Origin: Cladobotryum mycophilum
Taxonomy: Eukaryota > Ascomycota > Sordariomycetes > Hypocreales > Hypocreaceae
Reading direction: 5' to 3'
Assembly (NCBI GenBank): GCA_036429605.1
Contig: JAVFKD010000015.1
Coordinates: forward strand, 1,883,421 to 1,947,420
DNA: 64,000 bases
In this document: positions 21,444 to 34,195 of the stretch, piece after piece
Layout: each line of letters begins with the position of its first letter
Position numbering within the stretch: the stretch's first letter is position 1
Position numbers and translations under genes: made by a program
The notes under the pieces: model-generated
The model's input: only the letters and a program-made list of their open reading frames with translations
Told to the model about the DNA's origin: nothing
The model's database searches: none

Positions 21444-24400
21444 TGTTGTCGAGTGATATCGATTCGCGACTTAGAAGGGTAACGAATGTACGGGCGGTTT
21501 GTTGTGAAAGGAGTGGAACGTAACTAATGGACGCGACCCAAATATACTATCGTCTCTGTTAGATTGTCGCACAGCATTTACAGCTGAGAACGGGATATGT
21601 GCTAACTGTCAGGAGTAAATGGAACGAATGTACTTGACAAAATTGTCAAAGAGTGTAAATGTCTAAGTCGAAGTCAGCTCAGTTCCATCCACACATACAA
21701 TATGATAAGCCGAAACAGTCTGGCAAGGAATCATTGCTGTGAGACTACAATTGAGTAGCGAGAACAGCAATAGAGGGGAAGTGCTTGTCCTCAACATGAA
21801 CACAATGTTGCCCCCCTTGCCATCCTTCCAGACCCATCCATAGACCAACACTCACATTTATTTGTGTCGTGCGCCAATGTACACATACGATGATCGGAAT
21901 AAACAAAAAAGGAGCGACTCGATTGAAGAAAAATCGTTAAATACGTCCGTCACACGGTTATTCGTAACGCTGTGAGAGGAGCAATTGTTCTCGTATATGT
22001 CCAACGAAAGTAAGCAATTCTAAGCAAGCATCTGTCGCATGAACCTCCCGAGGCTCCGAGGTCGTCCAAACATGAAGGGTGAATCTCGAAAGGAATGTTG
22101 ATCGCGCCCGAGGGGTCGCTGTCGAGAGTTGAATGGAGACCAAGTCGCCTGACGATCTTGTCAAAGGACGGGATGGCGATGGATGGTGATGTGAAGGGAT
22201 GGAGGGAGGGAGGGAAGAGAGGGCGAGGAGGGCGAGTAAAAGAGTATGGCTAGCGAATGAATGGAACGAGAGACGGCGTATGGAAACACGAACAGACCAA
22301 AGGGGGGGGGGTGGTAGGAAAATAGACAAGGAAAAAGAAACGAGAGGAGGAGCGAGACTCTGGAAGGGTGGTGGGCGTGCGTGTGAGCGTACGCGGTGCA
22401 GAATCTGTTAGTGCATTAATGCACACATGGGACATGCAGTGTGCAAACCACCACCACCACCACCACCACGACAATAGCAGCGCATAAAGACGAGACGACG
22501 GGCCAGCGTAGCGCCTGGGTCCCTGGAGGAATGGCGAGACAGCCGAAGAATGGGGGCATCCAGGGAACATCAGCGCCTCCAGCCCTGCCCTGGACAGGGA
22601 ACAGGACCGACGCTCCCCCCGGCGCCAACCAGTTGGTGTGGGTTCCAATGTCACGCAACGGCTGGCTTGGCTGGAATGGAGGGTAGCCGGCGGCCAACGT
22701 TGCGACACATGATGAGGTACAGAGCAAACATGTCAGAGATACGGGGCGCTAATATGAGCGAGACGGCTTTGGCTCGTGTACTCTGAGCGGAAGAGACAAG
22801 TTGCTCTCTATCACCATAGACCCGAAAGAAGGGGGGACGGCGGGCTTCGTGCATTCTCATCGACGGCTATGGGCTCGAAGGCTCTGGATATGATAGAGAT
22901 TTGATGACTAGGAGATCCCTCGCTCCCAACCATGCCATTCACTTTCCTGCTGGCTGGGGGAGATGCCCATTCATGCGAACATTGCATTGTGTGGTGCAGA
23001 GAGCACTGCCCACCGCAAGGGAAATTGCAGTGCCCAATGCGGGATGGCGACGGGCTTGGGGTCCCATCCTGCTGTAGCACGTTTATGGAGCCCAGAGCAA
23101 TCAATGGGCTTGATGGGGAGAGACATTGTAGCAATAATAGAAAACATCGATTGCTGGTGTAAGCCTCATATAATACGCATGTACTTGCCAAGCAAGGAAT
23201 AGGTTCCCCCTTAGGTTACCAGGGGGCCAAACAAGGATGGACCTGAAGAAAACGCCATTGGTTCAACGTGCAGCAAGAATAACGCTACGGGTGTTTTTTA
23301 TAGATTCTGGTGCGGCGTCCAAACGCGTGGAAGAAGCCACCCAGCATGTACGGATGCACCAATATTCGCAATCTAGAAGAGCTATCCCCACGTTGTTTGT
23401 CCCTCCGGTGCTGGTACGGCAAGCTCGTCTATCAGCTCATTTCAGCAATTTTGATTATGCTTGCTCGAGTAGATTGTTCATATCAAACTCTTGTACAAGC
23501 ACTTGTAAGACGGTCCACAAGGAATCAGAGGGTGTAACTAGCAACGACCACACTAGAGTAGCACCGTTGGAAAGCCTAACCTTGTCTATTGTTCAACTTG
23601 CTTACCTAGGTACCCGTGAAATTAATTGGAATTTAATGAAGTGCATAAAAAATGCCTCGCCCTTTTACCCGGAGTTGTGCTCACTCTGAGCATCGATGCC
23701 CCATGTTTGGGGGGCATGAGGGGTGCCAATTTTGCTCGAGGAGTATTCATAATATCGACAGGGATCCTCTTCATAAGAAAAATCCTTTATCGAAACTTCT
23801 GCTTTTGCCAAACTCGTGCCTGAGCTCAGTAACAAGCGTTAGAGAATACGTACCTGACTCAATATGCTCTCCCCTCCCCCTGGCACAGTTCCCCTGTTCC
23901 TGGACCCAATGCTGATGACGCCACCCGGTCTAGTCTGTCTCGACTTTGGTGCGCCGGCGTGCCCTTAATATCACCTTGACGACAAGGGAAGGTCGTCCTG
24001 TGCTTCAGGTTCATCGCAGCAGCGCGCACCTTTGGTAGCCTTGTTATTGATGCTGCTGTGTTGGTCGTTGGACAGCTTACCGTAGCAGCCGATGCTTCCT
24101 TGCCATCCTCTTTTGGTACCATAGAAACAACAGTCATGTGTTGTCAGAAAGGATCAATGATGACTACGAGCAAGTGCAAAAAAATGTTTCGGCATGCAAG
24201 ATTGACACAAACAGCCATTGCCATGATTAGATATGACTGCTCCCAAAAGTCGGAAATGAGGAGCAATATTGACAACGATGCGGGGTTAAAACGGCTGATG
24301 CGTAGATCCATCACTAGCCTGCCTGTTTAATATACCCAAAATTTTCATTCTCTCCTCTCTCACACGTCCTACAATCTACAGTATGAATTCCTTTCCGCCA

Positions 24401-27331
24401 AGACGTTCTAGGGCCTCCAGGCCCAGGCATCCCCCTTTTTTCCTCCTTCCCTTTTACTCTGTTGCTTGTTACCGTAGCATTATGCGGGGATGAATCACTT
24501 CGTTTGATGCCCGATGATTGTTCGGATGTCTGCATCGAAAAGAAAGAAAAATACCAATCATGATTGCAGCCAGAGTTCTTACGGGCATGCAAGTACTACA
24601 ACCCACATCGTCGTCGATAGCCGAAGGACAGCCATGTTCTCACAAAGAAATCATCAGGTGCCGGGTGTCAAGCCACCATCTATCTGGCGGTATCAGGTCA
24701 CTGGAAACAGGGTAATGGCTCTTGTGCGCCAAGCATCAGTGCGCGCCTTGTTTTCGGTGGGCAAACAAGGGGAGCGGTCTCTGGGACTGGGGGGACACGC
24801 TTCAAATCTCACCTGAACACTGTCTCTAATCTTACCGAGTTGGTGAGGCACAATATGCTACAGTCGGCTAGGCAAAGGTTTGCATTATGGACAAGTTTCA
24901 ATAGGGGGGCTCATCCTGCAAAGTAGCCGAATTTCGACGGAGCCTAAACTCTACAAGGAGTCTGGAGTTGGGGTATAAAGAAAATTGTTTCCCAGCCTTG
25001 CCCAATGCATCCGAGACGCATGGGTTCATGCTCGTGAGAATCGATTCTCAGGTTGAGACATTCGATGGCCCCTCTTTCTTCCCGTTACAGCCTCCAGTAG
25101 GAATCCTACCCAGGCGCTATGATCTATCGAGGGTATGTGAGACGTCGCTGACCGTCACTCTCTACAAGCATACAACCTCAAACCTGGAGCCATTCTGTTC
25201 ATGATTGGTTGCCTTTTTTTGCAAAACAAGCCGAAAAACACTCAACTGCGCATTGTGATGATCAAGCCTTGATCGAGCCCTTTCTACTATGCGCAGATAG
25301 TCAAAGCGCACTGCAGCTCATGTTTGATGTGCGATTTCACAATCACGCCAATAATTCTCGGTTCAATCCGAGACATCGCGTGGCTGGTCGGGTCGTTTTG
25401 ACAACCCAGAAGAAGCAAGCAACAATCCTCGGTGTGGGCCAGATGCCATTCGCATTTCTTTTGTGCCCATCTGTGAGACTTTGCGAGGTCGGCATCCGTA
25501 AACGTTTGCAGACGGTCCGTGTAAGTGACTGTCTGCTCGTCTGGTAAGACGGGATTTTTATCAATGACAGCACTCTCTAGTTTGTCTTTTTTCCCTTTTT
25601 TCTTCTTGGTATTCGGTAGAAGCGTTGGGTCAAGAGCAACACTATTGAGAACCCCTTTTTGGATATTTCGTTAACAAAATTTCATTTGTAGCCAACGACA
25701 AATTGTATTGAACTACTACCAACTTCTGAGCAAAGTCGCGCCTGAGCAATGCTCCTCTCGGCAGGGTTTTCCACCCGCCTCGTTTAGTAATGTTGGATAC
25801 GAGTCAATTTAGTAGATGCTGACGACTGTTCACCTTACGTCTTGCATCGGTTGATAGTGAATGACGAGAGACTTGTTCCCCAGGTTCCATTGCCAGCATA
25901 CCCTGCATTAAATCCTTCATGCCGCCAACAACCTGGACGGAACTTCGGACTTTTGCAGAAAACCAATGGCACAACACCTTTGAAGTCCAGCCTAAGTGAG
26001 GAATCCTAGTAACTGAGACATACTTGTGTCGGGCAGTAAATACTAAAGTTCACTTATATGCCGTCTTAGCAGACACCTCGCTGCGAGTTTACGGATATGA
26101 CTCAACCAGATTGTGATGCTACTCACCTAGGTGTACACTACTGATACGTGTCACTGTTGAGTGAGCCTTCAAGGAGAATCCCGATATGTAATGTTGAAGC
26201 TCAGCTTAGAGAATAGAGAGGAGTAGGTGTCTGTAGCATTAACCAATCTTAGTTGAAAGATTCGTGTTTACCCAGACTTGGATATCCGAACTGCATTTTT
26301 AGGATGATTTTCCTTCTAAATTCCGTGTACTCATCCTTATGTACTCCAAGGGTCTTGACACATCATGGGTGCTGCCTCTCTCCTTAGCTACAAGTTAAAC
26401 CATCAATGTTCCAGAACCCTTGCCGTGAGATCGTAAACTGGGGAACCTTGATGAACTGGCCTATTATGCTCCATCCTCGGCATCATTCTTTTGTCACTAC
26501 TTTGATCTACTATACGATCTTACTTTGCTTATATTATGAAGTGCGTCTTCCCATGTTCCGATGGCTTTACGCCACAGTATCTGCATGACATATGTGCAGC
26601 AATGTCATCCACCATCATGTCATAGGTTCAAAGTGCAAAAGTTCCGAAGAAAACTAATTTTCTAGACGGTCGACCGAACAATTATACTTTGACCGGCCCG
26701 AACAGCTGAACTAATAGATCGTGGCTTTTGCTTCACTTGAAAGACTGCGGGACCTATGATGGGGATGGATGAGGTAACGGTGTGAAACAATGTAAAATTT
26801 AAATTACGATGGTCTAGACATCGAAAACAATGATGGTGCTCTCTTGGGTATTTCTATTTGATTTTGTTTATAACATAATGTCTCTGCTCTCTGTCATAAA
26901 TCTTTAGATCTGTAGCTAATTCTTTATCTGTGGAATGCAAGGTTGCGGTTAAGGAAAAATGCTTGGGGTTACAGTAAACCAAAAGGCTGGCTAAGAGAAC
27001 TTCCAAACCTAAACCACTGTGGATAAACAAAATACAACACTTTTCACGTCAATGACTGATGAGAGCAGAAACCCTATCGCCATCAGGTATAGGGTAAGCA
27101 TATTATGATGAATGCGGCTCCCACTACCGAGCCGGAGTTGTTGGCGGAGCGGCCCCACTTGACAGCAACATGAACTGTGGCCCGTGAGCTCTTCCTTGTG
27201 GCGCGATGTGGCGCCATCATCCTTCGGCACCTTGGAGAACGTGTCCAACATAACCTACCACATCATGAAGTGACGGCTCTTGGAAAGGGAGGGTTCTCTC
27301 TTTTCTCCTCATCTTTTCGCACGATTTAATC
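21444..27331. other. Long intergenic region between divergent MSB2 and ERV2 genes
   Basis: About 5.9 kb. The first part (to about 22.4 kb) looks like promoter/leader sequence with purine/pyrimidine-rich tracts and a (CCA)n microsatellite at about 22448-22469. Overlapping frames near 22.4-23.2 kb are low-complexity. I found no spliced gene, transposon or RNA gene. The part from 25.6 to 27.0 kb is AT-rich. A diverged relic or noncoding RNA cannot be excluded. Confidence 0.4.
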
Positions 27332-28004
27332 ATGCCGCGCCGTCAACACCTCACGGTTTCGGTACTGCTGGCAGTATTTCTGCTCATCAGCATCTCCTAC
27401 ATCTTCTCCGGATCAGAGAGTCACAGTCCTCCCCGCGCCAAAGCGGCGGTTCCTCTGAAGGAAGCAGCCGAGGATTCCAAGGCAGACTTCTCGATAGAGA
27501 TGGGGGCTATACCAGCTGGAATCCTGGAGGGCGAATCGATTGCTCCAAAACTCGAGAATGCGACGCTCAAGTCAGCCTCCCACACCCTCTCCCTCGAATT
27601 CAGCCCATGACTAACTTTGCGATTCTTCTAGAGCCGAACTTGGTCGCGCAACATGGAAGTTCCTGCATACAATGGCGGCGCGATTCCCCGAGAAGCCCAC
27701 CAAGGAAGACCGGAAGACGCTCGAGACCTTTATGCACCTGTTCGGCCGACTGTACCCCTGCGGCGATTGCGCGAGACACTTTCGACAGCTGCTGGCCAAA
27801 TACCCACCGCAGACGAGCAGTCGCAACTCCGCTGCGGGGTGGCTCTGTTTTGCGCACAATCAGGTCAATGAGAGGCTGAAAAAGCCGATCTTTGACTGTA
27901 ATAACATTGGCGACTTTTACGACTGCGGATGCGGTGATGAGGATAAGAAGAAGAAGGGAGAGAAGGAAGATGCAGATGCGTCGCCAGAGCTTCATAAGGA
28001 CTAA
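27332..28004 (+). CDS. ERV2: FAD-linked sulfhydryl oxidase, ERV2 type
   Basis: Makes disulfides in the secretory pathway by passing electrons from substrate thiols to oxygen through FAD. Exons 27332..27570 and 27632..28004 give 203 residues. The intron has a GTCAGC donor, a CTAAC branch site and a CTAG acceptor. Residues about 7-25 (LTVSVLLAVFLLISISYIF) form a signal anchor, which points to the ER form (ERV2) rather than mitochondrial ERV1. The Erv/ALR core starts at ELGRATWKFLHTMAARFP. The catalytic pair is YPCGDC (Cys123/Cys126), followed by the FAD-contacting HF residues and CNNIGDFYDCGCG. A Lys/Asp-rich tail ends the protein. Its length fits ERV2 (yeast 196 residues). The proteasome beta-1 gene starts about 670 bp downstream on the same strand. 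Confidence 0.92.
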
Positions 28005-28675
28005 ATAAAAAACTATCAATGAATAGATGCAGTAATTGCAAGATTTACCACAGCTGTGCATCGTGCGTCTTATATATATACCTCCTTGACAGACGTTCCG
28101 TAGTGAAGCCGTGGGTGACAAGGATCTGTCTAACTTAGGGGCGACTAGGTATAGTCGAGTTAAGAGAGTTAGTTGGTATGCGATGGGAATATAAGTCTTT
28201 GAAGATGCTTGTAAAGATAGAAAGTTGTTGAAGTTTAGCATGCCCTTGTTCTTCCTTTCTGGTTCTGCTTCGCCAAGACCATGATTACGTCTCGATATCC
28301 GATTAATGATAACAACAAGGCGAAGAAGATTCGATATCGTATATAACATGCCGCATGACTAAAAAAATCAATGAATAATAATATATGTGCATAATTTTAT
28401 TGTTGGAGAAGAGCATCCTGAAGCCAATAATCAAGTTGTGACCAGGCACGTGATGTAGCCATGGAAAGTGGGTCTCTGCGCGGCTGCGCGTTCGCAGAGC
28501 TGCCTGAGCTTGACGCAAGTACAACGACTACCTGGTAGTGGGCAAGATACTGAAGCTCTCCCCAGACGACCGCCATAAACACAACGGCACCAGAACTTCC
28601 ACGACGACCTCTCAATACGCAATCTGTTACGAACAAGAAGCCACCAAAGACACTCTTCATTCTCAATCTGCAATA
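28005..28675. other. Intergenic between ERV2 and proteasome beta-1 genes
   Basis: 3' flank of ERV2 and promoter of the next gene. A TATATATATA run at about 28071-28080 and other AT-rich segments occur. No gene supported. Confidence 0.4.
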
Positions 28676-29687
28676 ATGGAGTTCGGCCGTGCCGGTGTAT
28701 TGAACGAAGGTGCGCATCGGATATTGGGAGCTTCAGCTGTGGGGTTCATCGCTGACACGATGGCAACTAGATGGCATTCATGTCGACATGGATCGATTGA
28801 AGAAGGGTGAAGTCAAGTGAGTTAACATGGTATGGGCATTACTTGATTATGGACGACTTTGCTGACTGGCTGCTAGTTTGGGTACCTCTATGTATGATCT
28901 CGATGGACCTTTGTGTGTGGTGGCGGCTGTCTCTAACTCTAGACAGCATGGCAGTGACCTTCAAGGATGGTGTTATTCTGGGTATGGGGACTTTTGAATT
29001 CGCATACTCCTCCAAGCATGACGCTGACAATCCACAGGCGCTGATTCCAGGACAACGACCGGCTCCTACATTGCGAACCGAGTGACCGACAAGCTTACCC
29101 GAGTGCACGATACCATCTGGTGTTGCCGCTCTGGCTCCGCTGCCGACACTCAGGCCGTTGCAGATATTGTTCAATACCAACTGGGACTCTTTGCCATGCA
29201 GAGCGGAAAGCCTCCCATGACACAGACAGCAGCCTCCATCTTCCAAGAGATTTGCTACGCCAACAAGGACCAGCTGTCGTAAGTGATGCCTTTTACTTTT
29301 CGGAGGGGATCTTGTGGATACAATATGTTTTGCTATTGCGGAGGCCTTGAGTGCTAATACTTTGATAGAGCTGGTCTGATTATTGCCGGCTGGGACGAGC
29401 GATTTGGCGGCCAAGTCTACTCTATTCCCCTCGGAGGTTCCCTACACAAGCAACCATATGCCATTGGTGGATCTGGATCAACGTACATCTACGGTTACTG
29501 CGATGCGAACTGGAAGGAGGGCATGGACGAAGCTGAAGCTGTCGAATTTGTCAAGGGTTCATTGGGAGAGGCTATCAAGTGGGATGGCAGCTCCGGTGGT
29601 GTCATTCGTATGGTAGTCTTGACCAAGAAGGGCGCTGACAGGCACCTCTATCTGCCAGACACGGACTACAAGGTTCGCCATGAGTGA
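28676..29687 (+). CDS. PRE3: 20S proteasome subunit beta-1 (PRE3/PSMB6)
   Basis: Catalytic caspase-like (post-acidic) subunit of the proteasome core. Six exons: 28676..28694, 28771..28816, 28877..28891, 28947..28981, 29038..29278 and 29369..29687, giving 224 residues with all junctions in frame. A 24-residue propeptide ends in Gly, and mature Thr1 (Thr25) is the nucleophile. In mature numbering the sequence shows Asp17, Lys33 and Arg45, the last giving the acidic-residue preference. Other family blocks: GVILGADSRTTTG, GSAADTQAVADIVQYQ, LIIAGWDE, YAIGGSGSTYIYG and SSGGVIRMVVL. Exon 3 is only 15 nt and carries Thr1. Exon 1 encodes six residues; it was chosen because its GTGTAT donor and the CTGAC/CTAG acceptor keep the frame into GIHVDMDRLKKGEV. 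The propeptide start is the least certain part. Confidence 0.93.
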
Positions 29688-32600
29688 TGTTGTACACTAC
29701 ATTCTTAAATTTAGATAAACACATGCGAGATGATTTTAATCGGTACCCGAAGAGCATGTGACGAAGTCGAGATCCCCAGCTCAGGCCAGACTTGAGGTAG
29801 AGAAGAGCTGATCGGAGCGGCAGTCTATCTTTTGGGGGACGGGGAAAATCTGGAGGCGGGCCGAGGGCCCTGTATGGGGAACGCATTAGGAAATTAAGAG
29901 TCATCCTCGTATTTCTAATGTGAAGCATCATGCGGGCGATGACAGACTTGAACCCAAATACGTACTTGATGGCATATATGATTGATATGAGGGATGATAC
30001 AGAGTGCAAACCCACTCAACGCCGGGGAATCGAGAACACGACAGACGTCTAAAAATAGAGAAGAAATCTGGAGAAAGGAAATAAAAAGAAGCTGTAGACA
30101 TGGTAGAAAACTCGGCCCTCGGTCCGCTTCCAGGTCACCCACCACCCCCTTGCTGTCGACGATAAATTTCCGGTGATGTTTTTGATCCCCCCGCATGATA
30201 GCTCACATACAAGCTCGTTTGCATCTTACTCGGCACATGAAATGATATGCATTCTGTTGGCAAATAGGCAAGTAAACATATGCTTCGCAGAGAGAGAAAA
30301 ACAGACCATGTGTCCTTACAAAAAAGGGTTCGATGTTTTTTTCTTCTCTTTTGGTATTGGTTACTGTTTGGTTTGACCAAGTTTGGTTAACCTTGCGTCA
30401 TACCCATGGCTGCGGTCAATCCGATCATAGGACCTGATCGCATTTGCCAGGATCGGCAGCCGTTGATATTTTTCTTTTGAGATACAGTTGAGTAGTTACT
30501 GATGGTGCTAGAGCTCTTTAAATCCGATGGGAAAATGACGTAGAAGAGCGACAAAACAATTGGCTTGTTTATCGAGGGTTGCATGCTCATACGTAAACCT
30601 CCGTCACTCGTCGCCTGATGCTCCAACTCGAGGGATGTTTGGATGCCTACTTGCCTACCTATCTACCTGCTAACAACGTCGGTTGAACCACACAAACAGA
30701 GCTTGACGCTGCTTGGGCTGCTCTTATTAATAAAATAAAAAAGGGTCTCATGGACCTTTTTTTCAAGTCCATCCAATGATGAAATAACCTCTTGCTCTAA
30801 CCATGGATAAGGAATGGGGATTTACATTATTAGCCAGGTTTGCAGAAGTGATCTGCAAAAAACCCCCACTGTCACACCAAGCGCAGCGATGGAGACAAGC
30901 TTTTTTCTTTTTCGGTGACGCCTGAGCCACTTACGGCAGCGAGATGGAGCCCCCCAAGCCCCTCTCCGTTTTGACGGCTTTTGACGTGTGAAGGCTTTTT
31001 TTACTTTAAGGGTTTGTGTGTGTGTGATGGAATTGATGGACAAAGCCAAGGTAGGTAATTATGGGACGGATGACATCGTAGAAGAATTGATGATATAGGT
31101 AGGTAACCAACAAATATTTGTATTGATATTGTTGAATCGGCGAGTATAATCCAGACCCTGTTAAAACATTAAAAAAAGCCTTACTGCAACTTTGGGCTCT
31201 GTTGGGAACAGGCCATGAGACAAGGCACCCTGGGAAACCTGGAGCCCACGTGCAGGAGGCTATGGCTAGAATGAATTGCTGGGTGAGTGAGAGGGTCTGG
31301 GGGTCCTGGGCAGCCTTGCAAAGCAGGGCAACAGGTCGGACCGTTGCTGAGGACGAATCAAATATGGGGATGGAGTAGAGTACATACCGTACCGTACCAG
31401 CTCAACCAAAGACAGACAGCCAGTCAATACCAGGGTGAAGGAAGAACAAGGAAAGCCCTTTTGCAGAAAAACAGGAACAGGAACAGGCAACAATCGCAAA
31501 CAAACCCCCCACTCCTCCACCCCGCCGCATGCGTCGACCAGCGTCGAGCACCCACTGCCCACGAAAGTCAAGTCAGCGTCTTGGTGGTTCTGGTCTGGGT
31601 CTGGTGTGTCTCTCCCCCCTTCTAAAATAGAAGGGAGAGGAGGATGTAGGTAGTAGTGGTCTAGTATATGGAGTGGAAAGCAAGGCACGATCCCGCAGTT
31701 CCCGTCCGCCCGTGTGTCCCTTCTTAATTTTTATTTCACTTCTACTTAGGCCCCATATAAAACTTGAATGTGTGAGGCGTGAATGATAGGTTTTGGTTGC
31801 AAGCGAGGGAAGGGGGAGGGGAAGAGAGAGGAGAGGGGGAGGCGCAAATCTGGAATAAAGTGGTATCGTTGGTGAGCTGAGGAGAGAGAGGGAGGTTGCA
31901 AAGTACCTACCCGCGTGCGTCCTTGTGTTGCCACCACCATCACTACCGAAAACCACCACCCACGCAGCACGTCTTGAGAAGAGGAGAGAGGGGAGAGGAC
32001 ACACCAGAGGGGAGACAAGAGAGCTGCTTGCTTGCTTGTCGTCGACCTCATTCCCCACCGCCAATCACTTTCTTCTGTCATACCCATCTCAAGGACCCTG
32101 AACCTTTTCCCCGTCCTCCTTTCTCTCCCACTCCTTCTACCCACCTAAACCCTCTTGACCCTCGGAAAAGCCCCTCATCTGCTGCGGACTGTGCAAGACG
32201 GGCGATGCTGTCACACTCAACACCCCTATTATATATCGCAGGACGACTATAACATACTACATCTATCTACTCACTACTTACTCGCTTGCCTACATACCTA
32301 CATACCTACATACACACACACATTCATATATCTATACATACACTTTATCCATCTATCTACCTTTCGCATCCGGCCACTGGATTGTTTCATCTTATACGGG
32401 GCTTTGAATTATTAAACCAACCTTGCGACTTTATCATCACTTGGCAGTTTCATCGAGTCCTATGCACACACGAGACCCTGCGCTTTATCCGATCGTGACT
32501 TGAGCGTCTGTTACCTCGAGTCCCGTCCCTTCCCTCCCGTTAGATCATCTCCCCGAGACAGCGACCTACCTTGTCTACAGCCGACGACCTACTACTACTA

Positions 32601-34182
32601 TACTATCACGAACTCCAATCTTCAACCTTCAACCTTCTTATCTGTCCCTACTATCATCGCTCTTGCCTCTTTCCTAGAAAGCTTGTTGTCTCCTTTGAGA
32701 GGATTCCATTTGCATAATTAGATTGTGAGTCTAGGCTTTTTATTTCATTTTATTTTCTTCTTTTGACGCTTCCTCCCCCGCTTTCACGGCCCGTCATTGC
32801 TTTGCTTTGCTGCATCATCACCTCCATTCCTCCGTCCCAGTTACCCCCCTCAAGTTCAGGCACACACACAGGCACACACATACATAGTGCAAAGCACCAC
32901 AAGCACAGGCACCACTTGCTCGCGCGCACATGCATTCATGCTTCTCATGTGCCTCCCCTCCCCCCAAACCTTGCGGGCGGGTGACGTCGCGGCGCGCCAC
33001 ACACTTGGCGATGGACCCAAACAAGTTAAAACGCCACTCGATTTTGAAAGGGGGCATGATGGATTTATGAAGGGTCCTTTTTGGAGCGAACAAACTGGCC
33101 ATGGCTCGCTCAAGCTCATCAGCCTCACCGCCAACTTTGCTGCCTTGTGCTTCTGGCATCTCTCTCTCTTTGGTCTGCTTTTCTCAGACCAAGTCCTACA
33201 GCGCGTGACTACGCCTTGACGGAATCAAAAAGCAAAAAGCATGGAGAAGAGAGAGAGAGAGAGAGGATGATACTGCAGAGCAGAGTACAGGATGAAAATG
33301 AGTGGTGATGGGAAAATAAAAAAGAGCATCTTACGATAAGCGATATGCTCTGTCTTTGTTTTTCCATTATTCATTTATTTACTTCTTCATCTTCCCATCT
33401 TCTTGATATCAACATCGGGCGTGCATCAAGATGGGAGACGATGGGAGTTTCCTTCGGCATCGCCGTCCCGGGATTTTGTCGCGATGGCATTTCTGGGCCA
33501 GTAGCTTCAGGTGCCCAGTTCGCTGGAAATGGGGACTCATCCACTATACCCTCCAGTGGCCTCCACTATCCTCCACTACCCTCTACCCACTATGTCCACT
33601 ACCGGATAGCCGCCGATTCACTGCCACCACCCCTAAAGCTGGTTGCCCCTGGTTGGTTCCAGTTCCAGTTCCAGTCCAGTTCCAGTTTGCTTTTACTGCC
33701 ACTAATGGTTCCTGGCTTCATCACGTTGACAATTGGATCAAATCATTCTCCCTCTCCCGCCGTCTCTCACTCCGCAAACCCCCATCCTCCAAAAAGCCTT
33801 CCACTCTTTTTCCTCTTTCCTACTCCTCCCCCTTCGGCCTCCCCCCTCCATCATTGCATCGTCTGCGCTCGTCGCAGTAAACAAAACAAAAAACAAAAAA
33901 AGGCCTCCTTTTTTTTTGTCGCCTTTACGATATTTTCTTCTTATTGCTCTGTTTATGACCGCCCACGATCGTTGAGCTAATTTTTAATCGGTTGCGCTCC
34001 TCTTCTAGTTGACGTCGATACCCGCGCGCCCCCATCCCTCTGAGACTTCCTCTACTGTAATAACGTTCTCTATTCCCCATCCTTGCTGTTGATACCATCC
34101 ATCTGCGCCGCAGTTTATATTCAACTTGAGCCGCATCTTCTCACTGCCAACAACCCCACGCGCGTTTTAGCCCTACGATGCC
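29688..34182. other. Long upstream region of the PHO80-like gene
   Basis: About 4.5 kb without a supported coding gene. From about 31.2 kb onward the sequence is strand-biased, with purine-rich and then pyrimidine-rich tracts and CA/TACA simple repeats, typical of long fungal promoters and 5' leaders. A possible 5'-UTR intron runs from GTGAGT at 32725 to GCTAAT...TCTTCTAG ending at 34008. This is speculative. Confidence 0.4.
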
Positions 34183-34195
34183 ATGGCCGCTGTAA
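34178..34195 (+). promoter_or_regulatory. Minimal uORF overlapping the PHO80-like start codon
   Basis: An ATG at 34178 opens a five-codon frame (MPWPL, stop at 34193-34195) that overlaps the main ATG at 34183 in another frame. If it lies in the transcript, ribosomes starting there could not start at the main ATG, so it could reduce translation. Confidence 0.45.

Noticed and set aside
22250..22708. 152-codon minus-strand frame and overlapping frames on both strands
   Set aside because: Created by low-complexity and (CCA)n sequence; all six frames are unusually open here.
25356..25373. tRNA T-arm-like hairpin (TCTCGG-TTCAAT-CCGAGA)
   Set aside because: The loop is six bases instead of seven and no acceptor, D or anticodon arms can be drawn.
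33345..33980. 211-codon plus-strand frame upstream of the PHO80-like gene
   Set aside because: Ser/Pro/Leu-rich translation of a pyrimidine-rich leader; another frame is equally open.
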